NCBI RefSeq assembly: GCF_001729245.1 | Contig: NZ_CP015217.1 | Coordinates: forward strand, 932,001 to 996,000 | Reading direction: 5' to 3' | DNA: 64,000 bases | Source of the DNA: Leptospira tipperaryensis | GTDB taxonomy: Bacteria; Spirochaetota; Leptospiria; Leptospirales; Leptospiraceae | Shown: piece by piece, positions 11,427-19,917 of the stretch | How positions within the stretch are numbered: position 1 is the stretch's first letter | How the letters are laid out: every line of letters starts with the position of its first letter | Translations under genes and position numbers: made by a program | Notes under the pieces: model-generated | The model's database searches: none | What the model was told of the DNA's origin: nothing | The model's input: only the letters and a program-made list of their open reading frames with translations

Positions 11427-13313
11427 ATGAATTTCCCCGGAATTGCTTTTGTAAAAAGAATTTCCGGGAAGTCCGTTCTTCTTTTATTTTTTATCCCTTT
11501 CTATACAATCGTATTCTATCATAGCGCCTGGCTCTCGGATGATTCGTTCATTACGTTTCGAGTCGTAGACAATTTTTTAAACGGACTTGGGCTTCGATGG
11601 AATCCTCTCGAAAGAGTTCAGGTTTACACACATCCTCTCTGGTTGTTTTTGTTAATACCGACGCAGGCCTTAGTCCGCGAAATTTCTATTTCCGCGTATT
11701 TACTTTCCTATCTTTGCGGAATTCTTTTTCTTTCCTCTTTTGTTTTTGCCTTTTCTAAGTTTAGAATTTTTGTCGGGATCGTATCCGTTTCTTTTCTCGT
11801 TCTCTTTTCTTCTAAAATATTCGTAGATTATAATACATCGGGATTGGAGAATCCCCTTTCCTTTCTTTTGCTTCTTTTATTCTTAATTCAATTTTATTCT
11901 TTGTATTCAAATTCGGAAGAAGGTATTTCGGGAAGAAGCGGTTTTTTGATCGGGCTTTTGACGGCGTTTCTGTTATTGACTCGTTTGGATCTGGCTCTTC
12001 TTTTGATTGCTCCTCTGATCATTCTCTTTTTAAGAATTTCGAAAATCGAGAGAGTTCGATTTTTGATGTACGGTTTTTTAGGACTTTTGCCGTGGCTGAT
12101 TTTTCTTATCTTCTCGCTCGTTTATTATGGATCGATTTTTCCGAATACATTTTACGCAAAGACAAACGTAATTTCCTCTCTTTCCGAAAGGATGATCGCG
12201 GGTTGGAATTATATAAGGGTAAGTTTAAAATGGGATCCGATCGCGAGTTTTGTTTTTCTTTCCCATCTCATTTTAATTTTTTCAGAAGCTATTGTCGGAC
12301 GCTTTAGAAAAATTGAATGGGTTCTTACGAAGAAGGAAAGAAAAGTTTTGTTGGTGGGAGCGGGGTCGATTCTTCCGGTATTTATTTATCTTCTTTGGAT
12401 CGGAGGAGATTTTATGGCAGGAAGATTTTTCGGTTCTTGTCTGATCGTTTCTCTTTATTCACAAATGCTTTTTTGGTCGATCCGTCTGGAAACGAAACCC
12501 AAATCGGTTCAAGGAACGTTAGCCGTCTTTGGGACGATAGTTTTGGTTTATTATTTATTACATCCGCTTTCGCCGTTTCAGTATTTTTCTAAAAGATCGG
12601 AAGTTCGAGTCGAAAAGGGAATCGCGGATGAGAGAACGTCTTATCAAGATAATGTTTCCTTAAAGAGCTGGTTGAGAGGAGTTTATCCGGAGTCTCATCC
12701 TTGGGCTCAGTATGCGATAAAAATCCGTTTTTCACAAGGAAGAGAAAGTAAGGAAAGAATCTTAGAGAGAGATAGGAGGATTGTTTCAAAGAAAGAAGAC
12801 TCCAGTTCGGATACAAATCCACTTTCCGTAGCTCGGGAAGTGGAGATCACGACCAATGTCGGTTTAGCAGGTTTTTATGGAGGCCCTGAGGTTCACTGGA
12901 TTGATCTCTTGGGGATAACCGATCCCTTTTTGGCGAGATTACCCGGAAAGGGTTTTCCCGGTCATTACATAAGACTTTTGCCGGAAGGTTATAAGGAATA
13001 TGTCGAGGAGAGCGCTTCCGTTTTGGGAAGTTCCGAACTCGATCGGCTCTATTATGAAGTTCGATTGTTAAGCGAAGAAGAACTTTGGAGTGGCGAGAGA
13101 TGGAAAGTCGTTTTCGATTTTATGTTTTTAGGACGCGGAAATTTTAAGAAAAGATTTATCGAAGGCTTTCGTTATCCTTTTGTAGTCGAGGCTTATCTAA
13201 ATACTCTATACGGAATTCCATTTACAAATTGGAAAGAAGAAGACGTGGAAGAATATTTGAATCGAGAATACTTTGGCCCGGCAAGTCTAAGTCCAGCGAA
13301 GATGAGAGAATAA
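11427..13313 (+). CDS. GT-C glycosyltransferase, AftB-like
   Basis: 628 residues: an N-terminal polytopic region to ~residue 385, then a long extracytoplasmic C-terminal domain. The first loop has the GT-C catalytic aspartates in [16 protein letters not shown], followed by [23 protein letters not shown] and [11 protein letters not shown]. These match, from memory, the pattern in mycobacterial AftB-type arabinofuranosyltransferases (DD..I..RT, ERV.A.T, TSGLE, GGDFM.GR). The C-terminal [13 protein letters not shown] resembles a segment in the same family. It presumably uses a polyprenyl-phosphate sugar in the periplasm; donor and acceptor are unknown. Confidence 0.75.
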   Translation: MNFPGIAFVKRISGKSVLLLFFIPFYTIVFYHSAWLSDDSFITFRVVDNFLNGLGLRWNPLERVQVYTHPLWLFLLIPTQALVREISISAYLLSYLCGILFLSSFVFAFSKFRIFVGIVSVSFLVLFSSKIFVDYNTSGLENPLSFLLLLLFLIQFYSLYSNSEEGISGRSGFLIGLLTAFLLLTRLDLALLLIAPLIILFLRISKIERVRFLMYGFLGLLPWLIFLIFSLVYYGSIFPNTFYAKTNVISSLSERMIAGWNYIRVSLKWDPIASFVFLSHLILIFSEAIVGRFRKIEWVLTKKERKVLLVGAGSILPVFIYLLWIGGDFMAGRFFGSCLIVSLYSQMLFWSIRLETKPKSVQGTLAVFGTIVLVYYLLHPLSPFQYFSKRSEVRVEKGIADERTSYQDNVSLKSWLRGVYPESHPWAQYAIKIRFSQGRESKERILERDRRIVSKKEDSSSDTNPLSVAREVEITTNVGLAGFYGGPEVHWIDLLGITDPFLARLPGKGFPGHYIRLLPEGYKEYVEESASVLGSSELDRLYYEVRLLSEEELWSGERWKVVFDFMFLGRGNFKKRFIEGFRYPFVVEAYLNTLYGIPFTNWKEEDVEEYLNREYFGPASLSPAKMRE

Positions 13314-13321
13314 CAATTGTC

Positions 13322-13334
13322 GTAGTTCCTACTT
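13322..13334 (+). repeat. dispersed GTAGTTCCTACTT motif
   Basis: GTAGTTCCTACTT shares its AGTTCCTACTT core with the copies at 45.6 kb and 60.6 kb. This copy lies nine bases after the GT-C stop codon. Confidence 0.6.
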
Positions 13335-13450
13335 CTGCCGTGAAAGTTCGCGCGCCCCACCCTCGTTGGGTGGAGGAGGAGAGGTGGCGGGAAAAATCGC
13401 ACCAATCCGCCTTATCAGAAAATCGAAAGATTGCAAGAAAGAAATCCGCA

Positions 13451-13479
13451 CGTTGTCGGAGTTCCGACAACGATTTTTT
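13451..13479 (+). terminator. strong intrinsic terminator after the GT-C gene
   Basis: CGTTGTCGGA and TCCGACAACG form a perfect 10-bp stem with a two-base GT gap, followed by ATTTTTT. It ends transcription from hisE and the GT-C gene, 138 bases after the stop codon. Confidence 0.85.
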
Positions 13480-13723
13480 CGATGTTTCTTGATTTACAAA
13501 AAAAGAAACATTCTCCGAAAATTTCCGTCGCGTTCTTAAACTTTGGGTTTAAGAAGCAACATCTTCTGGCGGATTCTTGCTATGAAAGGTTTAACCGAAA
13601 GGATTTTAGAACATTCTTCAAATAGAATTTTCATTGTGAAAATCGAGGTTCTTCTTTCGTCGAAGACGGGTGTGCAAACTGCACTCCTGTCAAAAAGAGG
13701 AATTCAAATAACTACAAATAAAC

Positions 13724-14410
13724 CTAATATTCAAATTTTAGAATGGATTTGGCGGGAGTTGTTACTTGGAAAAAATTCTTTTTCGCGGAGTTACGATGGG
13801 CGACGTCCTTGGGAAAACGGACTAAAAAACGATAGATATGTTCTGTGTCCGTGGTCACGTCGGAATCATAGACAAGAGCTCCCGAAGGATAAACACCGGG
13901 CGGGACCGTGTAATACGGATAGGCTACGGCGCCGTATGCGGGAAGCGCGGAAAAACGCGAGTTTCTTACTTTCGCCGTAAGGGTTTGCAGATAATAAGAC
14001 CAGGACTTTTCTGCGGGCCTATCGTTGAACGAAAATTGAAAGTTTAGAAATTCGGTTAGAACCCTCGTTTCAGGAACGATCTGAAAAAGGATATAGGTTC
14101 CTTCCGAGCCGTTTAACTCGGAAATTTCTTTCCATCTTTCCAGTCTGTCTTTCGGGGAACGGGACGCGAGTTCGTTTTTCAGATCCTTTCTTATTTCTTC
14201 CAAATCTTCTTTATCGACCTTGGAGGCGGAAACATAAAAGCCCGCGCCATAAAAAGGAAGTTCGTTTAGGCGGACTAAATCCCCTTGGAGTTTCAGGCTC
14301 TTACTCGCGCAGCTTAAAAACGCAAGTATAGAAAAGAATATTATGAAAACAGAAAGTGTTTTCGATAAAATTTCCGTTAGACTATCAGTTTGGTTCCGCA
14401 GGAAGGACAA
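13724..14410 (-). CDS. hypothetical lipoprotein at the end of the ccm operon
   Basis: 228 residues starting with TTG and overlapping the end of the zinc-ribbon gene by 34 bases. The hydrophobic stretch SVFIIFFSILAFLSC is a lipoprotein signal (cysteine at ~34). The mature part has a charged helix (KEDLEEIRKDLKNELASR) and a region rich in aromatic residues and proline (AVAYPYYTVPPGVYPSG). I do not recognise the family. Its position as the last gene of a cytochrome c maturation operon and the overlap suggest coupled translation, but no redox motif is visible. The start could lie further downstream, although no better start codon was found. Confidence 0.75.
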   Translation of the reverse strand: MSFLRNQTDSLTEILSKTLSVFIIFFSILAFLSCASKSLKLQGDLVRLNELPFYGAGFYVSASKVDKEDLEEIRKDLKNELASRSPKDRLERWKEISELNGSEGTYILFQIVPETRVLTEFLNFQFSFNDRPAEKSWSYYLQTLTAKVRNSRFSALPAYGAVAYPYYTVPPGVYPSGALVYDSDVTTDTEHIYRFLVRFPKDVAHRNSAKKNFFQVTTPAKSILKFEY

Positions 14411-14787
14411 AATTTCGCTCCGTAGATCTCGATCTTAAATCCGCATTCGTGACAGTATTTGGTAAGAATTTCGTTCGTGTTCGGAGCAACTTGTGTTTGT
14501 TGTGGAATGTTTTGCGCGATCGTCCTGATCTTCTCGTCGAATTCTTCCAAGTCTTTAACGATTCCGTTGGAGATGGATTGAAATTCTCCGTCGGTCAGTT
14601 TTCCGGTATCGAATTCTATTTTGATGTCTCTTAGATTTTCTAAGATCACTTCTCTTCGATTGATCAGTTCCAGTTTTTCGGATTCTACGTCTGTAGATTT
14701 GAGATCGATGGAAAAGCGTACGTAAAGAAACGGAAGGACTAAGATCCCGACTAAGACGATATAAAATGGAATGAGTAGAAGATCCAT
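14377..14787 (-). CDS. CcmI-like membrane protein with C-terminal zinc ribbon
   Basis: 136 residues. A membrane helix at residues ~3-24 is followed by a predicted coiled coil in which ENLRDIKIEFDTGKLTDGEF resembles the first cytoplasmic segment of CcmI/CycH. The C-terminus is a zinc ribbon with two knuckles, CHECG and CPSCG. It starts exactly at the last base of the ccmH stop codon (shared base 14787), so it is translationally coupled. CcmI normally presents apocytochrome to the CcmF/H heme ligation complex. A zinc-ribbon tail in place of the TPR domain is unusual. The CcmI relation is an inference. Confidence 0.65.
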   Translation of the reverse strand: MDLLLIPFYIVLVGILVLPFLYVRFSIDLKSTDVESEKLELINRREVILENLRDIKIEFDTGKLTDGEFQSISNGIVKDLEEFDEKIRTIAQNIPQQTQVAPNTNEILTKYCHECGFKIEIYGAKFCPSCGTKLIV

Positions 14788-15371
14788 TATTTCTGTTTTT
14801 CCTGTATTTCTGAAAGATAACGATTGAAGGCTTCGGTTTCCTCTTTTGGAGAATTTAGGGAGGATCCTTTGGACGAATTCGGATTTTTACGTTTCATAAA
14901 AAAGAATATAAAAAGAATTCCTAACACTCCCGCGAGGCCTAAACTCAGATTGATCCAAGTGGAATCCGGCGCTGCGAGAATGTTTTCTCCAAAACCGAAG
15001 ACGACCGAGTTTGCCATTCCCGTGTTTCCTGCTTCCACAAATTTTTGGATGACCGGATCTTGTAGAGCTTCTTCTCCGAATCCGTGTACCATTTTGTTTA
15101 CGATCACATCCGCGCTTTCGCCCTTTACGATCCGATTCTCTATAAAAATTTTCAGCTTCGCGGAGACAGTACAATTGTTAAACGAACAACTCTTGATCGT
15201 GATCGACGGAATACAAATACAACGGATTCTGGAAGTGACTTCGTGAAAGGTCCGGATTTGTTCCGGTTCGTTCAAATTGGTAAAGGTAGAATCTCCGAAG
15301 ATCGGATTGTACAGAGAAATCGAAACAACGATCGATAAGAAAATTAGAATTTTATAAAGTGTTGTTTTCAA
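14787..15371 (-). CDS. ccmH: CcmH-like cytochrome c maturation protein, variant cysteine motif
   Basis: 194 residues when started at the TTG that overlaps the ccmF stop (TTGA). This start gives a clean signal peptide (KTTLYKILIFLSIVVSISL). CcmH/NrfF proteins reduce or hold apocytochrome thiols, normally via LRCxxC. Here the site reads RIRCICIPSITIKSC with a further NNC, giving a CxC-(8)-C-(4)-C pattern. The following helix IVKGESADVIVNKMVHGFGE matches the CcmH three-helix bundle. A C-terminal membrane helix (~residues 140-160) ends in a lysine-rich tail. The homology is clear from the helix region and operon, but the cysteine arrangement is atypical. Confidence 0.8.
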   Translation of the reverse strand: MKTTLYKILIFLSIVVSISLYNPIFGDSTFTNLNEPEQIRTFHEVTSRIRCICIPSITIKSCSFNNCTVSAKLKIFIENRIVKGESADVIVNKMVHGFGEEALQDPVIQKFVEAGNTGMANSVVFGFGENILAAPDSTWINLSLGLAGVLGILFIFFFMKRKNPNSSKGSSLNSPKEETEAFNRYLSEIQEKQK

Positions 15372-17557
15372 TTTCTGGATTCTCCAATAGGAAGAAGGAT
15401 CAGAAGTCCCGAGAAGAAAAAGAGTAGGGAACCCGCCCAAATAAATTTTACGAGTGGATTGACCCAGACTTCCAAGTTGGCGACGATCTGCCTTGGAAAA
15501 CGATTGAAATTCTCCAGTTTACGAACGGGTTGATTTTCGTTCGTAAAAAGATAATTCATAAATAAAAGAGGAAGATCCGGATTTTCATCCGAAAGATCCG
15601 CGTGTTCGATCGCACCCAATTGGATATAAAGATCCTCTTTTGGAGTCGACGCGATCGCCGGTTCACTCGTCGGGATATGAGTTTCAAAGTCTCCGCTGAG
15701 ATGCGAAATCTGCGGATAAAATCTTCTTTCGGTCACCATCGTCGAAAAATCTTTCAGATGACGTTTGACTTGAAAGGTCGCTTCGTGAGAAACGATCACA
15801 TTCTGAATGTTTAAACCGTTTTTGGCGTCTCCGTTTACGAGAGGTTTGATCTTGAGAGTGCTCGCGGAAATCTGATAGTTTCCAAGAACTCCCGTGTCTT
15901 GACTGGAATATACGATTTCGTTTTTTTCAGGCGCGTTTAAGAAGTAAAAGAATTTGATCGAAGTGTTTTGTTTGAACGCGTTTCCCGCAAATCCGATAAA
16001 AAGGATCACCATCGCCAAGTGGACGAGATAACCTCCATATCTTCTTTTGTTTTTTAAGAGCATTCTAAATCCGGAAAAGAAATAATTCTCGGAAGGATAC
16101 GTCTCTTTTCTCGCGACGATTCCTCTGTGATATTCTTGAGCGATTCCGGCAATCGTGAAAATTCCGAGACCGACCGCGACGACCGAATAAATTTCTCCGA
16201 GTACATCTCCGAGGCTATAATCGCTGATCGTAAAATTCTGAGTGTAAAAAAGAATGTAAGCTCCCGCACCCAAGATTCCGACTAACAACGGTTTGAAGAG
16301 TGTGGAAAAGAAAATTTTATCCGCGCCCTTTCTCCAAGCAAGGAGGGGCGCAGATCCCATCAAGAGGATGAGAAGAATTCCGGACGGAACTCCCCAAGAA
16401 TTAAACCAAGGAGCCTTGAATTCTCTTCCGTAAAGAAGCGGAGAAAACACTCCAAGAAGAATCGCGAGAGTTGCGATCACGAGAAGAAAGTTGTTAAAAA
16501 GAAAACTTCCTTCCTTGGAAGTCATTGCTTCCAGGTTTCTTTCCGGTTTTAATGCGTCTCTGCGGTAGATTAAAAATCCGATAAAGAAAGCGAAGCTGAT
16601 TCCGATAAAAATGATAAACGGTGTTCCGATCGTTGACTTGGAAAAACTATGAGGGCCTTCTAAAACTCCGCTTCGTGTGATCCAGGTTCCCAATAAACAA
16701 AAATGAAAAGCGAGGATGATCAAAAGCATATTCCAAAACTTTAACATTCCCCTTCTTTCCTGAATGATCATGGAATGAAGAAACGCGGTGGATAGAAGCC
16801 AAGGCATCAAAGACGCGTTTTCGACAGGATCCCATGCCCAGTAACCGCCCCAACCTAATTCTTCATACGCCCATTTTGATCCGAGAAGAATTCCAGTTCC
16901 AAGAAAGAACCAGGAAAAGATCGTCCATCTTCTTACAAAACGAAACCAGTTTTCGGAAAGATGTCCGGTGATCAATGCCGAAGTCGCGATACAAAACGGA
17001 ATCGCAAAACTCACATAACCTATATAAAGAATCGGCGGGTGGATCACCATCGCCCAGTGTTGCAAAAGAGGATTGAGTCCTCTTCCAGCGATTGCCGCCG
17101 GTTGGAATTCGCGAAAGGGTTGAGCGTCGGAATAAAAAACCGCAAGATAAGAAAAGAACGCCGAGATGACGGTTAACGTTAGATTCATCACAGGAATTCT
17201 GTCGTTTATCAATTCTCTTGTTTGCCATAGAACGATAAACGTAAAGATGGAAAGCAAAAGATTCCAAAAAAGAAGAGAACCGGAAGAACCCGACCAAATC
17301 CCCGTGAGTCTGTAAAACAAAGGTAGATGTTCGTTGGAATGCATCACTACGTAGTAGTTGGAAAGATCGGTTCTAAAGAGTTGAACCAAAAGAACTATAA
17401 ACGCTAAAAGTATTATGGCCGAGTTTGCCATCAGAGTATATCTTCCGAGTTCGATCGCTTGGCGATCCTGTTTCCAAATTCCATAAGAAGTTTGTAATAT
17501 GGAAAAAAGAAGAATTGCGAAAGAAGCGATTATGCAGAGCGCGCCGAAATCATTCAT
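15368..17557 (-). CDS. ccmF: CcmF heme lyase component
   Basis: 729 residues, about 13-15 membrane helices. CcmF takes heme from holo-CcmE and ligates it to apocytochrome c in the periplasm. The tryptophan-rich heme-handling motif reads GWGGYWAWDPVENASLMPW near residue 240. Histidines in HWAMVIHPPILYIGY and in FHCLLGTWITRSGVLEGPHSF fit the conserved heme-ligand loops. A large C-terminal periplasmic domain (~residues 530-700) precedes a last helix. It follows ccmE by 42 bases and overlaps ccmH. Confidence 0.95.
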   Translation of the reverse strand: MNDFGALCIIASFAILLFSILQTSYGIWKQDRQAIELGRYTLMANSAIILLAFIVLLVQLFRTDLSNYYVVMHSNEHLPLFYRLTGIWSGSSGSLLFWNLLLSIFTFIVLWQTRELINDRIPVMNLTLTVISAFFSYLAVFYSDAQPFREFQPAAIAGRGLNPLLQHWAMVIHPPILYIGYVSFAIPFCIATSALITGHLSENWFRFVRRWTIFSWFFLGTGILLGSKWAYEELGWGGYWAWDPVENASLMPWLLSTAFLHSMIIQERRGMLKFWNMLLIILAFHFCLLGTWITRSGVLEGPHSFSKSTIGTPFIIFIGISFAFFIGFLIYRRDALKPERNLEAMTSKEGSFLFNNFLLVIATLAILLGVFSPLLYGREFKAPWFNSWGVPSGILLILLMGSAPLLAWRKGADKIFFSTLFKPLLVGILGAGAYILFYTQNFTISDYSLGDVLGEIYSVVAVGLGIFTIAGIAQEYHRGIVARKETYPSENYFFSGFRMLLKNKRRYGGYLVHLAMVILFIGFAGNAFKQNTSIKFFYFLNAPEKNEIVYSSQDTGVLGNYQISASTLKIKPLVNGDAKNGLNIQNVIVSHEATFQVKRHLKDFSTMVTERRFYPQISHLSGDFETHIPTSEPAIASTPKEDLYIQLGAIEHADLSDENPDLPLLFMNYLFTNENQPVRKLENFNRFPRQIVANLEVWVNPLVKFIWAGSLLFFFSGLLILLPIGESRN

Positions 17558-17599
17558 ATCAAAGAGTCCATTGTCCTTTCGTTTTTAGGCGATAGAAAT

Positions 17600-17995
<396 letters not shown>

Positions 17996-18097
17996 CGTTA
18001 AAAGTTCCGATCTAGTTTCTGTTTTAGACCATGAAATCAAAGATAACGGAAGGAGAAAAGTGGAAATATCGACATTTTACTCCATTCCAAACGTCTT

Positions 18098-18868
18098 TCA
18101 AGAGTTTCGAATCTTTTGAACGAGAATTCCGATCCATTCCTTGATCGAGATCGTTGAGTTTTCGAGACAGAATGTGGAAGGAAAGAAGTTGTCCAAGGTA
18201 AGGACCGACTTTTGAGCTCGAAAATCCGTGGGGAAGGGAATGATCGTGAGCCCCTTGTTTTGAAAGTTTTCCACGGATCGTTTCATGTGGAAGGAAGACG
18301 TCACAAGAATGATCGACTTCCAACCGCGTTCATTGAGTAACTCCGTCGTAAAGGCGACGTTCTCTGCGGTGTTTCTGCTTTTGGATTCTAAGATGAGAGA
18401 AGACTCGGGTATTCCGAGTTGTCTTAAGAATCTGCCGGCCGGTTCCGATTCGGGAACTTCTTGATAAAAAAGATTTCCGGAACCGCCCGAAAAAAGAATT
18501 CGAGGCGCCTTCTTTGCCTGATAGAGCCGAATCGTTTCCGTAAGTCTTTCCGCGGTGTTGTTCAATTCCACCGGCTCGTCGTGACGACTCAGCGTGGACA
18601 CCATTCCGCCTAACACCAAAATGACGTCCGCCTTTGGGACGACGCTAACGGAAACGGGTGGATAATAAATTTCCAAAGATTGAATGAGTTTTTGAGAGAC
18701 GGTGCTCGTGGAAAGAATCCAGAGAAAAAGGACCGGAATCAAAATGGAAATTTTTTCTTTCCATCGTTTGAGTTTGAACCCGACAAACAACAGAACTAAG
18801 AGAACTAAAGGAAGAGGAAATAGGACGAGCGTTACAAGTTTGGAAATGGAGAATAGGATTGTAGACAT
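18098..18868 (-). CDS. YdcF/SanA-like DUF218 membrane protein
   Basis: 256 residues with two N-terminal membrane helices (~residues 10-30 and 36-55), then a DUF218 Rossmann-like domain. Motifs are DVILVLGGMVS, PRILFSGGSGN, ESKSRNTAENVAFT and VTSSFHMKRSV, the usual pattern of the ElyC/SanA/YdcF family. Members affect envelope integrity and possibly lipid-carrier metabolism; the reaction is unknown. The gene lies about 100 bases upstream of ccmE on the same strand and may share its transcript. Confidence 0.88.
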   Translation of the reverse strand: MSTILFSISKLVTLVLFPLPLVLLVLLFVGFKLKRWKEKISILIPVLFLWILSTSTVSQKLIQSLEIYYPPVSVSVVPKADVILVLGGMVSTLSRHDEPVELNNTAERLTETIRLYQAKKAPRILFSGGSGNLFYQEVPESEPAGRFLRQLGIPESSLILESKSRNTAENVAFTTELLNERGWKSIILVTSSFHMKRSVENFQNKGLTIIPFPTDFRAQKSVLTLDNFFPSTFCLENSTISIKEWIGILVQKIRNS

Positions 18869-19000
18869 AGATTTTTAGCGCGGACTTTGAAGTCGCGCTC
18901 TCCTGATTTTACGAAAAAAAAATCGAGTTCTTTCAAAAAAACTCAAAAATTAAATTCTGAAAATTATACCTTTCAGCACAAAAAAGAATTCAGTGGAACT

Positions 19001-19180
19001 TTACTCGAGGAGTTTTCCGCCCTTTGCCCAGTTTTCTCTGGAAACTTCGTCGATCACGATGTACGTAACTTCGGGAGGTTTTCCCGCGACTCTTTCGAGG
19101 GTCTCGGTGAATTCTTTTACGATTTCCTCTTTTTGTTTTCGGGTAAGGGGGCCGGCGACTTGCAGATTAACATATGGCAT
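19001..19180 (-). CDS. 4-oxalocrotonate tautomerase family protein (59 aa)
   Basis: A 59-residue frame, starting MPYVNLQVAGPLTRKQKEEI. The expected catalytic proline is residue 2 (exposed as Pro1 after methionine removal). The pattern P-Y-V-N-hydrophobic, then LTRKQKEEIVKEFTETL, then KPPEVTYIVIDEV, then NWAKGG is the 4-OT subunit fold with its typical VxxxxxxWxxGG tail. The size fits the short hexameric tautomerases. No aromatic degradation genes lie nearby, so the substrate is unknown. It appears to stand alone, with the ydcF-like gene downstream on the same strand. Confidence 0.9.
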   Translation of the reverse strand: MPYVNLQVAGPLTRKQKEEIVKEFTETLERVAGKPPEVTYIVIDEVSRENWAKGGKLLE

Positions 19181-19532
19181 AACGTAAGAATCACTCCAGA
19201 TCTATTTTGATTTCATTCCTTCATCGGGCTTGGATTTGTAAACAGGTTTTCCTGATCTGAGATGGAATTGAAAACTTCGCAAAGAAAGAATGGATTAGGA
19301 ACGAATATTTCGGTTAAAAGGAATTGGATTTTTATAATCAGAGCTGTCATGCGGCCGGTTATTCGGAGGACGGATCTGATCATCCATACATTCTCCGGAA
19401 AACCGGTCGTGCATTTTGAAAGGGAATATCTTTATTCTTTTTCGGACTTTAAATCGAAGATACTTTATGAATTTTGAATGTAATTTTAGATTTTAGAAAC
19501 AGGGAACCGAAGGTTCCCGAAACATTCCTTTC
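19181..19532. other. intergenic region, no gene seen
   Basis: A 71-codon open frame on the plus strand at 19262 has no recognisable family and poor-looking composition. Apart from the hairpin at 19502 I see nothing. Confidence 0.5.
19502..19518 (-). terminator. hairpin terminator of the TonB-receptor cluster
   Basis: GGGAACC-GAA-GGTTCCC is a perfect 7-bp stem with a 3-base loop, 15 bases beyond the stop of the Cys-rich lipoprotein gene. On the minus strand it is followed by TGTTTCT, a weak U-tract. Confidence 0.6.
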
Positions 19533-19907
19533 TCAAACCCCGTCCGGGGTAAACGCGGCTCTATAAGCTTCGGGAGGACAGGTGAGATACGTGCAGGACT
19601 TGGCCCCGGTTTGCTCCGGATCTTCCGTCCAGATTCCCTTAGTTGTCAAATCATCGCAGGATACTTTGACCGAATTTGATTTTTTGCGCCCACTCGAATA
19701 ACCCTGACAACTCCAGACTGGAATTTGTTTATAACAGCTGCAATTCCCTTGAAAGGCTTGTGTGTCCGTGCAATAGATACAATCCGCTTTTGTTTCATTG
19801 AAAGCGCCCGCAAGCAGACGAGAGACTTGGTCTCTGTCGTATTCGTCCTTATCTTTTTGGCAAAAAAGAATCGGAATGATTAAGAAGAATAGAATGTATT
19901 TTTTCAT
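19533..19907 (-). CDS. small cysteine-rich lipoprotein
   Basis: 124 residues. MKKYILFFLIIPILFC is a lipoprotein signal with the lipidated cysteine at 16. The mature part has eight further cysteines, including DCIYC and NCSC spacings, compatible with disulfides or metal binding on the cell surface. I do not recognise the family. It lies 10 bases after the TonB-dependent receptor gene, so the two are co-transcribed, and it may act with the receptor. Confidence 0.8.
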   Translation of the reverse strand: MKKYILFFLIIPILFCQKDKDEYDRDQVSRLLAGAFNETKADCIYCTDTQAFQGNCSCYKQIPVWSCQGYSSGRKKSNSVKVSCDDLTTKGIWTEDPEQTGAKSCTYLTCPPEAYRAAFTPDGV

Positions 19908-19917
19908 GATTGTATTC

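Larger units (their letters stand above)
13314..13723. other. intergenic region with repeats and terminator
   Basis: No credible gene. It contains a copy of the dispersed GTAGTTCCTACTT motif right after the stop of the GT-C gene, a GC-rich hairpin CCACCC-TCGTT-GGGTGG at 13357-13373, and the strong terminator at 13451. The sequence beyond is featureless to the end of the converging lipoprotein gene. Confidence 0.6.

Noticed and set aside
13543..13980. 145-codon plus-strand frame over the lipoprotein gene's 3' end
   Set aside because: Antisense to the lipoprotein and rich in Arg from complementary codons; no motif.
19262..19477. 71-codon plus-strand frame in the gap after the tautomerase gene
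   Set aside because: Basic, unlike any known family, no good ribosome binding site; probably chance.
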